From positions 1-64,000 of the forward strand of contig CAUFMG010000002.1 of assembly GCA_959026725.1 (NCBI GenBank): DNA of 64,000 nt, given 5' to 3'. A program made the position numbers and the translations under genes. Positions within the stretch are counted from its first letter, which is position 1. Each line of letters begins with the position of its first letter. Below the pieces are notes generated by a model. The model was given only the letters and a program-made list of their open reading frames with translations, ran no database searches and was not told where the DNA came from. The stretch comes from an uncultured Collinsella sp. Its GTDB lineage: Bacteria; Actinomycetota; Coriobacteriia; Coriobacteriales; Coriobacteriaceae. This document shows, piece by piece, positions 50,419 through 58,388 of this stretch.

Positions 50419-50908
50419 CGATAAGAGCGGCGTGAACAGCTCCCAGGGACATAAGGGCGCGGCGGAACTCATTCGCCGCGCCCTTTCTTGCATCGGTGTG
50501 CTCTTTGTCGCCTGGTTCGCACTCTACCTGCTCGATATTGGCTGCGTGTTTCGCCTGATGACGGGCATTCCCTGTCCGGGATGTGGCATGACGAGGGCCT
50601 GGCTGGCAGCACTGCGCCTCGATTTTGCGGCGGCCTTTGCCTACCATCCGCTGTTTTGGGTGGTGCCGATTGCGTTTGTGCTCGCGTTCGTGCGCGAGGA
50701 GGTGACGTCGAGCAAGCTAAAGCGCGGCATCGACATTGCGGTTGTTGTTCTGTGCGTGCTGGTCGTTGCCGTATGGATCGTGCGCCTTATCAACCCGGCA
50801 GACGCGGGCCTGCTCTTTGGCGGCCATGCGCCCGCCGGAGTCCCCACCGATATCATTCACCTCGAAACCCCACGCTGGCTCGCCATCCTTCGCTCTTACT
50901 TGTCGTGA
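50411..50908 (+). CDS. DUF2752 membrane protein
   Basis: About 165 residues with three to four helices and the family mark PCPGCGMTRAW. The first usable start is GTG at 50411, overlapping the DUF4234 gene by 8 nt; GTG at 50432 is also possible. The pairing of DUF2752 with DUF4234/zinc ribbon genes is frequent. Function unknown. Confidence 0.75.
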   Translation: MPNDKSGVNSSQGHKGAAELIRRALSCIGVLFVAWFALYLLDIGCVFRLMTGIPCPGCGMTRAWLAALRLDFAAAFAYHPLFWVVPIAFVLAFVREEVTSSKLKRGIDIAVVVLCVLVVAVWIVRLINPADAGLLFGGHAPAGVPTDIIHLETPRWLAILRSYLS

Positions 50909-50940
50909 CGGAGGACGCGCTAGAAAAGCGGTCGACACAT

Positions 50941-50981
50941 AAGCGGGGGCGAACGTTGAGATAACGTTCGCCCCCGCTTTG
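50941..50981. terminator. Bidirectional terminator between DUF2752 and M20 genes
   Basis: AAGCGGGGGCGAACGTT pairs with AACGTTCGCCCCCGCTT around GAGAT. Convergent genes flank it. Confidence 0.85.
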
Positions 50982-51014
50982 CTCTAGCCAGGTTGTTACG
51001 GGTGGGTGTGACGG

Positions 51015-52478
51015 CTACTCGCCATGCTTCTCCTCGTGGCGAGCGGCGGCACGGGCATCGTGAATGCCCTTGATTGCGGCATGGCGGGCGGTGCGGGCGT
51101 CGTGCATGGCGTCGCGGGCCTCGGCGGCCGTTGCCTTGGCAGAGCGCAGCTTGGCTGCCAGGTCGGGATTGGTCTCGGCAACCGCGGCGATCGTGGGGCC
51201 GTCGAGCTCTTCTTGCGTGGGCTCGGCCAAAAAGTCGATGGCATACTGAGCGGCTACCATGGAACCCTTGGCGAGCACGCTCTCGTCGATCTTATAGAAG
51301 CAGGAGTGCTGGGCATAGGTGGCGCCGATCTGGGGATTGCGCGCGCCGATAAAGGCGAGCACACCTGGCACGCGACGCAGGTACTCCGAGAAGTCCTCGC
51401 CCGAAAGCGTGCCGCGGTAATGGCCCTCGCCCGCGGGACCCAGGCACTTGAGCACAGCTTGGCGGCAGCGCTCGCTCGAGGCGGCATCGTTTTCGACCTT
51501 GTAGTTGGCGATGGTGTAGTCGGTGAGTTCGGCCTCGGCGCCCAGAGCAGCCGCGGTGTGCTCCACGATGCGGCGCATAAGCTCGGGCATCTCCTCATGC
51601 GTCTTGTCGCCATAGGTGCGTACCGTGCCGGCGAGGTACGCCGTGCCGGCGATAACGTTGCGCGCGGTGCCGCCATGCAGCTCGCCGACGGTGATGACGG
51701 TGGGTTCGTAGGGGCTAATCTCGCGCGAGACGATGGTCTGCAGTGCGTTGACGATTTCGGCGGCAACCATAACGGCGTCGTGGCCGCGCTGGGGCATGGC
51801 GCCATGGCACGAGGTGCCGCGGACGTCGATGCGGAACCAGTCGGTGTTTGCCATGCGCGGACCGGGCTCGCAGCTCACGGTGCCGGCATCGACCTCGCTC
51901 CAGATGTGCGCGGCATAGGCGCCGTCGACGCCATCGAGCACACCCGTGCCGATCATGAGCTTGGCGCCCTGGCCGTTTTCCTCGCTGGGCTGGAATACGA
52001 TGCGAATCTCGCCGTGGATGTCATCGGTCATGTGGCGCAGAATCTGCAGCGTGCCGAGCATCATGGCGATATGGCAGTCGTGACCGCAGGCGTGCATGCA
52101 GCCCTCGTTGACGCTGGCGAACTCCTCGCCGGTCTGCTCGGTGACAGGCAGGGCGTCGATGTCGGCGCGCAGCAGGATGCGGCGGCGCGGCGTGCCGTCC
52201 TCGCGGTAGGCATCGGGCGCGGTACCGCGAAGCGTCGCCACCAGGCCCGTCTGGAGCGGGCGCTCGTAGGGGATATTCATGGCGTCGAGCTGGTTAGCGA
52301 TGTCGGAAGTCGTGCGCTCCTCGGCAAGGCTCAGCTCCGGGTGCTTATGGAAGTGCCGGCGCTGCTTGATGATGTAGGGTTCAAACTCGGCGGCGATATC
52401 CTGGATGGCCGCGGTGACGTCGTCTGCCGCGCGAACCTCGGTTGCGGCCATAATCTGCTGTGCCTTGGTCTTCGTCAT
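51015..52478 (-). CDS. M20 family amidohydrolase with charged C-terminal tail
   Basis: A 487-residue metallo-amidohydrolase of the HipO/AmhX type, releasing acyl groups from N-acyl amino acids or similar. Metal ligands are HACGHDCH, QPSEENGQG and AAHIW. The dimerisation domain lies at about 215-325. About 75 residues after the enzyme core form an Ala/Arg/Glu/His-rich helix (AAEARDAMHDARTARHAA), unusual for the family. ATG 52478 with AAGGAG. The longer frame upstream is rejected. Confidence 0.85.
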   Translation of the reverse strand: MTKTKAQQIMAATEVRAADDVTAAIQDIAAEFEPYIIKQRRHFHKHPELSLAEERTTSDIANQLDAMNIPYERPLQTGLVATLRGTAPDAYREDGTPRRRILLRADIDALPVTEQTGEEFASVNEGCMHACGHDCHIAMMLGTLQILRHMTDDIHGEIRIVFQPSEENGQGAKLMIGTGVLDGVDGAYAAHIWSEVDAGTVSCEPGPRMANTDWFRIDVRGTSCHGAMPQRGHDAVMVAAEIVNALQTIVSREISPYEPTVITVGELHGGTARNVIAGTAYLAGTVRTYGDKTHEEMPELMRRIVEHTAAALGAEAELTDYTIANYKVENDAASSERCRQAVLKCLGPAGEGHYRGTLSGEDFSEYLRRVPGVLAFIGARNPQIGATYAQHSCFYKIDESVLAKGSMVAAQYAIDFLAEPTQEELDGPTIAAVAETNPDLAAKLRSAKATAAEARDAMHDARTARHAAIKGIHDARAAARHEEKHGE

Positions 52479-52646
52479 GGTCGATTTGCTCCTTGCTGGC
52501 TCGATCGCAAAATCGTACAGGCTCTCTTCAGTATGCCACCTGCCGCTAGGGCTGGTAAAGTTGCCGTTTGCCGCTTGGGGTTTTGTTACAAGGGCGGGGG
52601 AGTACACTCGGAGGTGTTGAATTTCCCGCCAGAGATGGGGATGCCC

Positions 52647-54284
52647 ATGCAACATATCGATCGGATTATCCGCTCCAAGAACGTCTTTACCGCCCAAGAC
52701 GGCATCGATACCGCCCGCGAGCTGGCGATCGCCATCGCGGGTGATCGTATCGTTGCAGTCGGCACGCCCGATGACGTGATCGCCGCCGCACCTGCCGCCA
52801 CGCCGGTTATCGACTACGGCGAGCAGTTTGTCTGCCCCGGTTTCCATGACGCGCACCTGCACTTCTTCCATACCTCGGTTGGTTCCTCGCCGTACATGCT
52901 CATGGATATGGGCACGTCCGAGGCGGCATTGGTGCAGCATGCACTCGAGTTTTCCCAGGGCTTGCCCGATGACGCCTGGGTCGTGACCCAGGGCTGGCGC
53001 GATTACCGCTGGGATCCGCCCGAGCACCCTACTAAGGCCTCCCTCGACGCTGCCTTCCCAGATCGTCCCTGCGTTATGTATTCGGGTGACGGACACACAC
53101 TGTGGCTCAACAGCCGCGCGCTCGAGGCGCTTGGCGTCACGCGCGACAGCGAGCCACCGGCGGGTGGCAGCTACGATAAGGACGCAAATGGCGAGCTCAC
53201 GGGCATCGCTCACGAGGCGGCTGCCATGCAGCTACTGCCCCGTTGCCTTGAGTGGCTGGGCGAGGACCGCATCGCGAGTGCTTACGCCGACCAGATGAGG
53301 CGCATGGCCGAGCAGGGCATCACCTCGATCTGCGACATGTCGCTTATGCCCATGCCGGGCTGCGACTTTATTCGCGACGATGTCTACGACAAGCTACAGG
53401 CCACCGGAAAGCTGGGCATCCGCGCGCATCTGTTCCCCACGCTGCTGGACGACCAGTCACGGCTGGAAGAGCTACAGGCACGCTATGCCAACAACGCGCT
53501 GCTCTCGGCGCCCGGTTTTAAGCAGTTCTTCGATGGTGTATCGAGCGAGCATACGGCATACCTCACTGAGCCCTATACCAACCCGCGCTTCCCGGGCGAC
53601 CAGGGCCGCCTGACGGTTCCTGCCGAGCGCATGCGCAAGTTGGTCCTTGCGGCGGCGGAGCGCGGCCATACCGTGCGCATCCACGTCATCGGCGACGGCG
53701 CAATTCATGCCGCGCTCGATATCTTTGAGGAGGCAGCAGAGCTCTACGGCCTGCCCAAGCACGGCCACAACACCCTTGAGCATCTGGAGAACCTCCTGCC
53801 CGAGGATATCGATCGCCTGCGCAAGCTCAATGTGATCGCTTCGAGCCAGCCCTGCCACATCACGCTCGATCCGGGCGGTCCCGAGCGCGACTTGGGTCTG
53901 GAGCGCAGCCGCATTATGTGGCCGTTTGCGACTTATAAGCAGCGCGGCATCCGCCAAGCCTTCGGTACCGACAGCCCTATTACGGCTGTTACCAGCATGA
54001 ATGTGCTCTACACGGCCATCACGCGTCAAGACCCCCGCAGCCACTGGCCCGAGGGCGGCTGGCTCCCCAGCGAGCGCATCGACGCGGCTACAGCTCTGCG
54101 CAACTACACCCTGGGCAGCGCCTACGCCGCAGGCGACGAGCGAAACCTCGGCAGCCTGGAGCCCGGCAAATACGCCGACCTGGTAGTCCTGGACCAAAAC
54201 CCGCTCACCATCGACCCCCAAGAGCTCCAGGCCACAAAAGTTCAGGCCACCTACCTGGCAGGCAACTTGATTTACGAGCGCTAA
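52647..54284 (+). CDS. YtcJ-like amidohydrolase
   Basis: A 545-residue TIM-barrel metal hydrolase of the amidohydrolase 3 family. The metal site HDAHLHFFHT (about 64-73) and the later HVIGDGA and HLENLLPEDIDRL are visible, with a final Asp in FGTDSPI. The substrate is unknown; N-acyl or cyclic amide compounds are usual. Divergent from the M20 gene. Start uncertain between ATG 52635, 52641 and 52647; GGGG is 6 nt before the last. Confidence 0.85.
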   Translation: MQHIDRIIRSKNVFTAQDGIDTARELAIAIAGDRIVAVGTPDDVIAAAPAATPVIDYGEQFVCPGFHDAHLHFFHTSVGSSPYMLMDMGTSEAALVQHALEFSQGLPDDAWVVTQGWRDYRWDPPEHPTKASLDAAFPDRPCVMYSGDGHTLWLNSRALEALGVTRDSEPPAGGSYDKDANGELTGIAHEAAAMQLLPRCLEWLGEDRIASAYADQMRRMAEQGITSICDMSLMPMPGCDFIRDDVYDKLQATGKLGIRAHLFPTLLDDQSRLEELQARYANNALLSAPGFKQFFDGVSSEHTAYLTEPYTNPRFPGDQGRLTVPAERMRKLVLAAAERGHTVRIHVIGDGAIHAALDIFEEAAELYGLPKHGHNTLEHLENLLPEDIDRLRKLNVIASSQPCHITLDPGGPERDLGLERSRIMWPFATYKQRGIRQAFGTDSPITAVTSMNVLYTAITRQDPRSHWPEGGWLPSERIDAATALRNYTLGSAYAAGDERNLGSLEPGKYADLVVLDQNPLTIDPQELQATKVQATYLAGNLIYER

Positions 54285-54302
54285 TATTCATGTCGTACCG
54301 TT

Positions 54303-54350
54303 AAACGCGGCTCGCGCAGCCTATTTTGGGATGGCGCTCGAGCCGCGTTT
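54303..54350 (+). terminator. Hairpin terminator after the YtcJ-like gene
   Basis: AAACGCGGCTCG pairs with CGAGCCGCGTTT around a 24-nt loop, then GCGTTTT. Confidence 0.7.
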
Positions 54351-54854
54351 GCGTTTTGGTGGGGATCCGCCATGAGCGTCCCTGCTCTGTTGGATTTGGG
54401 TGCGGGGCGGAGGTGCTGCTGCCCCGCGCTCAATTTGGACACCAGCAATGCTATCTCTTGGTGTTTTGCATACTTCCCATTACAGATTGAATAAAAAGGC
54501 TGGGATGTCCTTCCTGATCCTGATGTACCCCCGCCCGTGCCGTGCAAAAAACGGAGTATTCAGCACCGCGAGCTCTGCCGGTGCCGCTGCGGCTGAGTAA
54601 CGTTGCGGAGATTGACGTCATTTTGGGCTCCGGTACGGCGCGAAGTACGCCCATTTGTCCCAACGGGGTCTGCCCACCGACCAAAACCGCCCGCTGAAGG
54701 CGTCCTTGGGACCAATAAGGTATGTCCGGCGCGTATGCAGCCGTCCTGGCTTGCTGAATACTCCCAAAAATGCACGGTGCTTCCCAGGGGACCCGTGCGC
54801 GCAGCGAAACCCATACCCACGTTCCTATCCGCATCGCCATTTTGCTGCACTGAC
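54351..54854. other. Gene-free stretch with an inverted pair of dispersed repeats
   Basis: No credible CDS in 500 bp. GTGCA-AAAAAC-GGAGTATTCAGCA (54542-54565) and, inverted, a copy with TTTTTG in the middle (54752-54775) face each other. A weaker relative TTTTGCATACTTCCCAT lies at about 54463-54479. The interior could be decayed mobile DNA. Confidence 0.5.
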
Positions 54855-55065
54855 TTTTCTGAATGTCGGGCCCGAATTAGTTAGCCTGCCTCCCGTGTGG
54901 CTCCGGAGGGGCGGGGCATAAGGTTTATCGCGAGTTCCGCACGAGCCGAAGGCCACTTAATGTGGCCTTCGTGCGAGCAGGACTGCCCGAGCAGGAAACC
55001 TTACGCCCCGCCCCTCCGGAGCCACACGGGAGGCATCGCTAAGTTATCCCCCGGCATTCAGAAAA
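54855..55065. repeat. 211-bp nested palindrome (element E2)
   Basis: Main arms 54888-54926 and 54996-55034 match at 38 of 39 positions (GCCTCCCGTGTGGCTCCGGA...). Pairing resumes outwards with TTAGC and TTTTCTGAATG, out to 54855 and 55065. The centre has its own hairpin CGAAGGCCAC/GTGGCCTTCG (54947-54971). Its junctions contain TTCCGCA and GCCCGAG, weakly like those of E1 and E3. It lies upstream of groES. Confidence 0.85.
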
Positions 55066-55202
55066 TCTAAGTGCCAAAAAATAAGATTTTTTGACTCCGT
55101 GTTGTATAACCCGCCATTCGTGGGTACCATTCAACGCGTACGCAAACAAAAAGGGTTAACCCGCGCGGCATGACCGCGCGGCCCACAAAGGAGGAAACAA
55201 GC

Positions 55203-55496
55203 ATGTCGTCTTTGAAGCCGCTTGCAGATCGCGTCCTGGTCAAGCCCGACGAGGCCGAGCAGAAGACCGCTTCTGGTCTGTACATCGCCAGCAACGCTCA
55301 GGAGAAGCCGCAGCGCGGCACCATCGTTGCCGTTGGCGCCGGTAAGGTCAACGACAAGGGCGAGCGCATCCCCATGGACGTTCAGGTCGGCGACGTTGTC
55401 ATCTACGGTAAGTTCGGTGGCAACGAGGTCAAGGTCGACGGCGAGAAGTATCTGCTGATGCGCGCCGACGACATCTACGCCGTCGTCGAGGCCTAG
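55203..55496 (+). CDS. groES: Co-chaperonin GroES
   Basis: A 97-residue co-chaperonin forming the heptameric lid of GroEL. SSLKPLADRVLVKPDEAEQ and the mobile loop region TASGLYIASNAQEKPQ are clear. AAAGGAGG before ATG 55203. I see no CIRCE or HAIR box upstream, so control may differ from the HrcA/HspR pattern. Confidence 0.95.
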   Translation: MSSLKPLADRVLVKPDEAEQKTASGLYIASNAQEKPQRGTIVAVGAGKVNDKGERIPMDVQVGDVVIYGKFGGNEVKVDGEKYLLMRADDIYAVVEA

Positions 55497-55592
55497 TCTC
55501 GTCGGAATCTCTGATTCGTCTTTGAACGCGTCCGCCGTATAAGACTCGGAAACGGCGACGCGAGTCACATTTCTTTTGGAGGATTACCTACC

Positions 55593-57230
55593 ATGGCAAA
55601 GAACATTACGTTCAACACCGATGCCCGCGCTAAGCTCGCCAAGGGCGTCAACACTCTGGCCGATGCCGTTACCGTCACCATGGGCCCCAAGGGCCGTTAC
55701 GTCGCTCTGCAGCGCACGTTCGGTGCCCCGACCATCACCAACGACGGCGTTTCCGTCGCTAAGGAGATCGAGCTCGAGGACAACATCGAGAACATGGGCG
55801 CTCAGCTGGTGAAGGAGGTCGCCACCAAGACCAACGACACCGTGGGTGACGGCACCACCACCGCAACCCTGCTCGCTCAGGCTATCGTCAACGACGGTCT
55901 GCGCAACGTTGCTGCTGGCGCTAACCCGCTGGCCATCCGTCGCGGTATCGACAAGGCTGTAAACGCCGCCGTTGCCGAGATGAAGAAGCAGGCCAAGCCG
56001 GTCGAGACCAAGGAGCAGATCGCTTCCGTCGGCACCATCTCCGCTGGTGACCCCGAGGTTGGCGAGAAGATCGCCGAGGCCATGGAGGTCGTGGGCAAGG
56101 ACGGCGTCATCACCGTCGAGGATTCCCAGACGTTCGACATCACCATCGACACCGTCGAGGGCATGCAGTTCGACAAGGGCTATGTCTCCGCTTACTTCGT
56201 CACGGATAACGACCGCATGGAGGCCGTGATGAAGGATCCGTACATCCTCATTACCGACCAGAAGATCTCCAGCGTCCAGGACATCATGCCTGTTCTCGAG
56301 GCTGTCCAGCGCGCCGGCCGTGGCCTGCTCATCATCGCTGAGGACATCGACGGCGAGGCTCTGCCGACCCTGGTCCTCAACAAGATCCGTGGCGCTCTCA
56401 ACGTCTGCGCCGTCAAGGCCCCGGGCTACGGCGATCGCCGCAAGCGCATCCTCGAGGACATCGCCGTCCTCACCGGTGGCCAGGCCGCTCTGGACGAGCT
56501 GGGCGTGAAGGTCGCTGACATCACCGCCGATATGCTCGGTACTGCTAAGTCCGTCACCATCTCCAAGGACAACACCGTCGTCGTCGGCGGCGCTGGCTCC
56601 AAGGAGGCCATCGACGCCCGCATCGCTCAGATCAAGGGCGAGATGGAGAACACCACCTCTGACTTCGACCGCGAGAAGCTCCAGGAGCGCCTGGCCAAGC
56701 TCTCCGGTGGCGTTGCCGTCATCAAGGTCGGCGCTGCTACCGAGTCCGAGCTCAAGGAGATCAAGCACCGCGTCGAGGATGCCCTGCAGGCTACCCGCGC
56801 TGCTGTCGAGGAGGGCATCGTCGCCGGCGGCGGCGTCGCCTTCATGGACGCCGCTCCTGCGCTCGACGCTGTCGAGATCGACGACCCCGAGGAGAAGATC
56901 GGCGTCGATATCGTCAAGAAGGCTCTGACCGCTCCGGTCGCTACCATCGCCAAGAACGCTGGCTTTGAGGGCGCCGTCGTGGTCGACAAGGTTGCCGAGC
57001 TGCCCGCCGGCCAGGGTCTCAACTCTGCCAACGGCGAGTGGGGCGACATGATCGAGATGGGCGTCCTCGACCCCGTCAAGGTCAGCCGCGTCACCCTTCA
57101 GAACGCTGCTTCTGTCGCCAGCCTGATCCTCATCACCGAGGCTACCGTCTCCGATGTGCCCAAGAATACTCAGCTTGAGGACGCTATCGCTGCTGCTACC
57201 GCTGGTCAGCAGGGCGGCGGTATGTACTAA
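55593..57230 (+). CDS. groEL: Chaperonin GroEL
   Basis: A 545-residue chaperonin subunit that folds proteins in an ATP-driven double ring. MGPKGRYVAL, NDGVSVAKEIELED, GDGTTTATLLAQAI and the GGM-type tail (GGGMY) are intact. It has very regular, optimised codons as expected for a highly expressed gene. Follows groES after 96 bp; the nested palindrome E3 begins 27 bp after the stop. Confidence 0.98.
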   Translation: MAKNITFNTDARAKLAKGVNTLADAVTVTMGPKGRYVALQRTFGAPTITNDGVSVAKEIELEDNIENMGAQLVKEVATKTNDTVGDGTTTATLLAQAIVNDGLRNVAAGANPLAIRRGIDKAVNAAVAEMKKQAKPVETKEQIASVGTISAGDPEVGEKIAEAMEVVGKDGVITVEDSQTFDITIDTVEGMQFDKGYVSAYFVTDNDRMEAVMKDPYILITDQKISSVQDIMPVLEAVQRAGRGLLIIAEDIDGEALPTLVLNKIRGALNVCAVKAPGYGDRRKRILEDIAVLTGGQAALDELGVKVADITADMLGTAKSVTISKDNTVVVGGAGSKEAIDARIAQIKGEMENTTSDFDREKLQERLAKLSGGVAVIKVGAATESELKEIKHRVEDALQATRAAVEEGIVAGGGVAFMDAAPALDAVEIDDPEEKIGVDIVKKALTAPVATIAKNAGFEGAVVVDKVAELPAGQGLNSANGEWGDMIEMGVLDPVKVSRVTLQNAASVASLILITEATVSDVPKNTQLEDAIAAATAGQQGGGMY

Positions 57231-57256
57231 GGCCGACAAGGTCTAGAACTCCCACC

Positions 57257-57401
57257 GGGAATCCGGGGGCGTGACGGGGGTTTCTCTCCGGAACGTCCTC
57301 GGACATGCAAAGAGGCTCCGCATCGCGCTTCGCGCTGCGGAGCCTCTTTGCGTCCTGCGGAATGTTCCGGAGAGAAACCCCCGTCACGCCCCCGGATTCC
57401 C
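57257..57401. repeat. 145-bp nested palindrome (element E3) at the groEL 3' end
   Basis: Perfect 38-bp arms 57257-57294 and 57364-57401 enclose junctions GTCCTCGGACAT and GTCCTGCGGAAT and an inner hairpin with perfect 16-bp arms 57307-57322 and 57336-57351, tipped with CGCGCTTCGCGC. The junctions and tip equal those of E1 (reverse strand), while arms and inner stem are different sequences. Confidence 0.9.
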
Positions 57402-57607
57402 TGCGTTTACGGCCTTGAGGTCGGCGTGTGCGGAGGTCGTGGCTGATAGGGGTACGTGTCCCCTTCGCTGTTTCGCGCTTTGCGCGAAAGGCGCGTTACT
57501 TTGGGATGGGTGGGGAACGTGGTTGTTGCGGCAACTGATCCCCGCCACAAATTACCCTTGGCATACTTGCGCGAACGATTGCTCGTGCTACACTTGCAAT
57601 TGCTGTT

Positions 57608-57783
57608 TCAGGGCGGGGTGAAATTCCCCACTGGCGGTAAATCGGGCGGTGTCAAAGGGGTGCCGTGGCGCAGGCGAGGCGTCTGCGACCGAGCCGATGA
57701 GTCCGCGACCCGGGTGTGCGTTGGTTCGCATGCCGGCTGAACTGGTGAGATCCCAGTACCAACGGTTAGAGTCCGGATGAAAG
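57608..57783 (+). promoter_or_regulatory. FMN riboswitch (RFN element)
   Basis: The conserved blocks are in order: TCAGGGCGGGGTGAAATTCC, CCACTGGCGGTAAAT, GAGTCCGCGACCC, GGCTGAACTGGTGAGATCC, and CCAGTACC...GGTTAGAGTCCGGATG with AAAGA. It ends 14 nt before the RibU ATG, so it probably controls translation by hiding the site (GAGGCAGGTG) when FMN is abundant. Confidence 0.95.
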
Positions 57784-57797
57784 AGGCAGGTGATCTT

Positions 57798-58388
57798 ATG
57801 TCTGAACAGTCGCAGCATATCCATTTTGAGAACACGAATAGGTGGAGCACCAAACAGCTCGTTACCATGGCGCTGATGTGCGCCTTGGGTGCCCTGTTTA
57901 TGTATGTGCAGCTGCCCATTCTTCCCTCGGCGCCGTTTTTGACGTATGACCCGTCGCTGGTGCCGGCGATGGTGTGCGGTTTTGCGTATGGCCCTGGCGC
58001 CGGCACTGCTGTTGCCGCCATGGCGATCGTTATCCATGCGCTCACCACGGGTGACTGGGTCGGCGCGCTTATGAACTTGGTTGCCACGCTGGGCTACATT
58101 CTGCCCGCGGCTATCGTCTACCAGAAGATGCACACCTATAAGGGTGCCGTGATTGGCCTGGTGTTCGGCGTCATTGCCGCTACGGCGCTGTCCATGGTCG
58201 CGAACCTGACCATCGGCGTTTGGTTCTGGTATGGCTCGGCCGATGTGATTCTGCCGCTCATGCTTCCCGCCGTTTTGCCGTTTAACCTCATCAAGACCGT
58301 GCTCAACTCGGTGTTGACGCTGGCGGTGTATAAGGCAGTCTCCAACCTCATCACGCCTAAAAAGGACCAGGTCAAAGGCCGCGCATGA
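57798..58388 (+). CDS. ribU: ECF riboflavin transporter substrate-binding subunit
   Basis: A 196-residue membrane S-component with about six helices. The FMN riboswitch just upstream identifies riboflavin as its vitamin. ATG 57798 (MSEQSQHI). It overlaps the ECF ATPase start by 4 nt (ATGA), so the energy-coupling parts are made together with it. Confidence 0.9.
   Translation: MSEQSQHIHFENTNRWSTKQLVTMALMCALGALFMYVQLPILPSAPFLTYDPSLVPAMVCGFAYGPGAGTAVAAMAIVIHALTTGDWVGALMNLVATLGYILPAAIVYQKMHTYKGAVIGLVFGVIAATALSMVANLTIGVWFWYGSADVILPLMLPAVLPFNLIKTVLNSVLTLAVYKAVSNLITPKKDQVKGRA

Noticed and set aside
51024..52646. N-terminal extension of the YtcJ-like ORF
   Set aside because: The open frame is antisense to the M20 gene; the amidohydrolase homology begins only at about 52650.
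54400..54921. Overlapping ORFs of 66-129 codons before groES
   Set aside because: Mutually overlapping on both strands, no good start sites, and they include repeat arms.
55070..55202. CIRCE or HAIR heat-shock operator before groES
   Set aside because: No TTAGCACTC/GAGTGCTAA or CTTGAGT/ACTCAAG inverted repeat is present in the 130 bp before the gene. TTGACT and TATAAC are present but only 8 bp apart.
55584..57239. 551-codon minus-strand ORF over groEL
   Set aside because: Shadow of the highly biased groEL codons; rich in Leu/Gly/Asp/Val with no motif.
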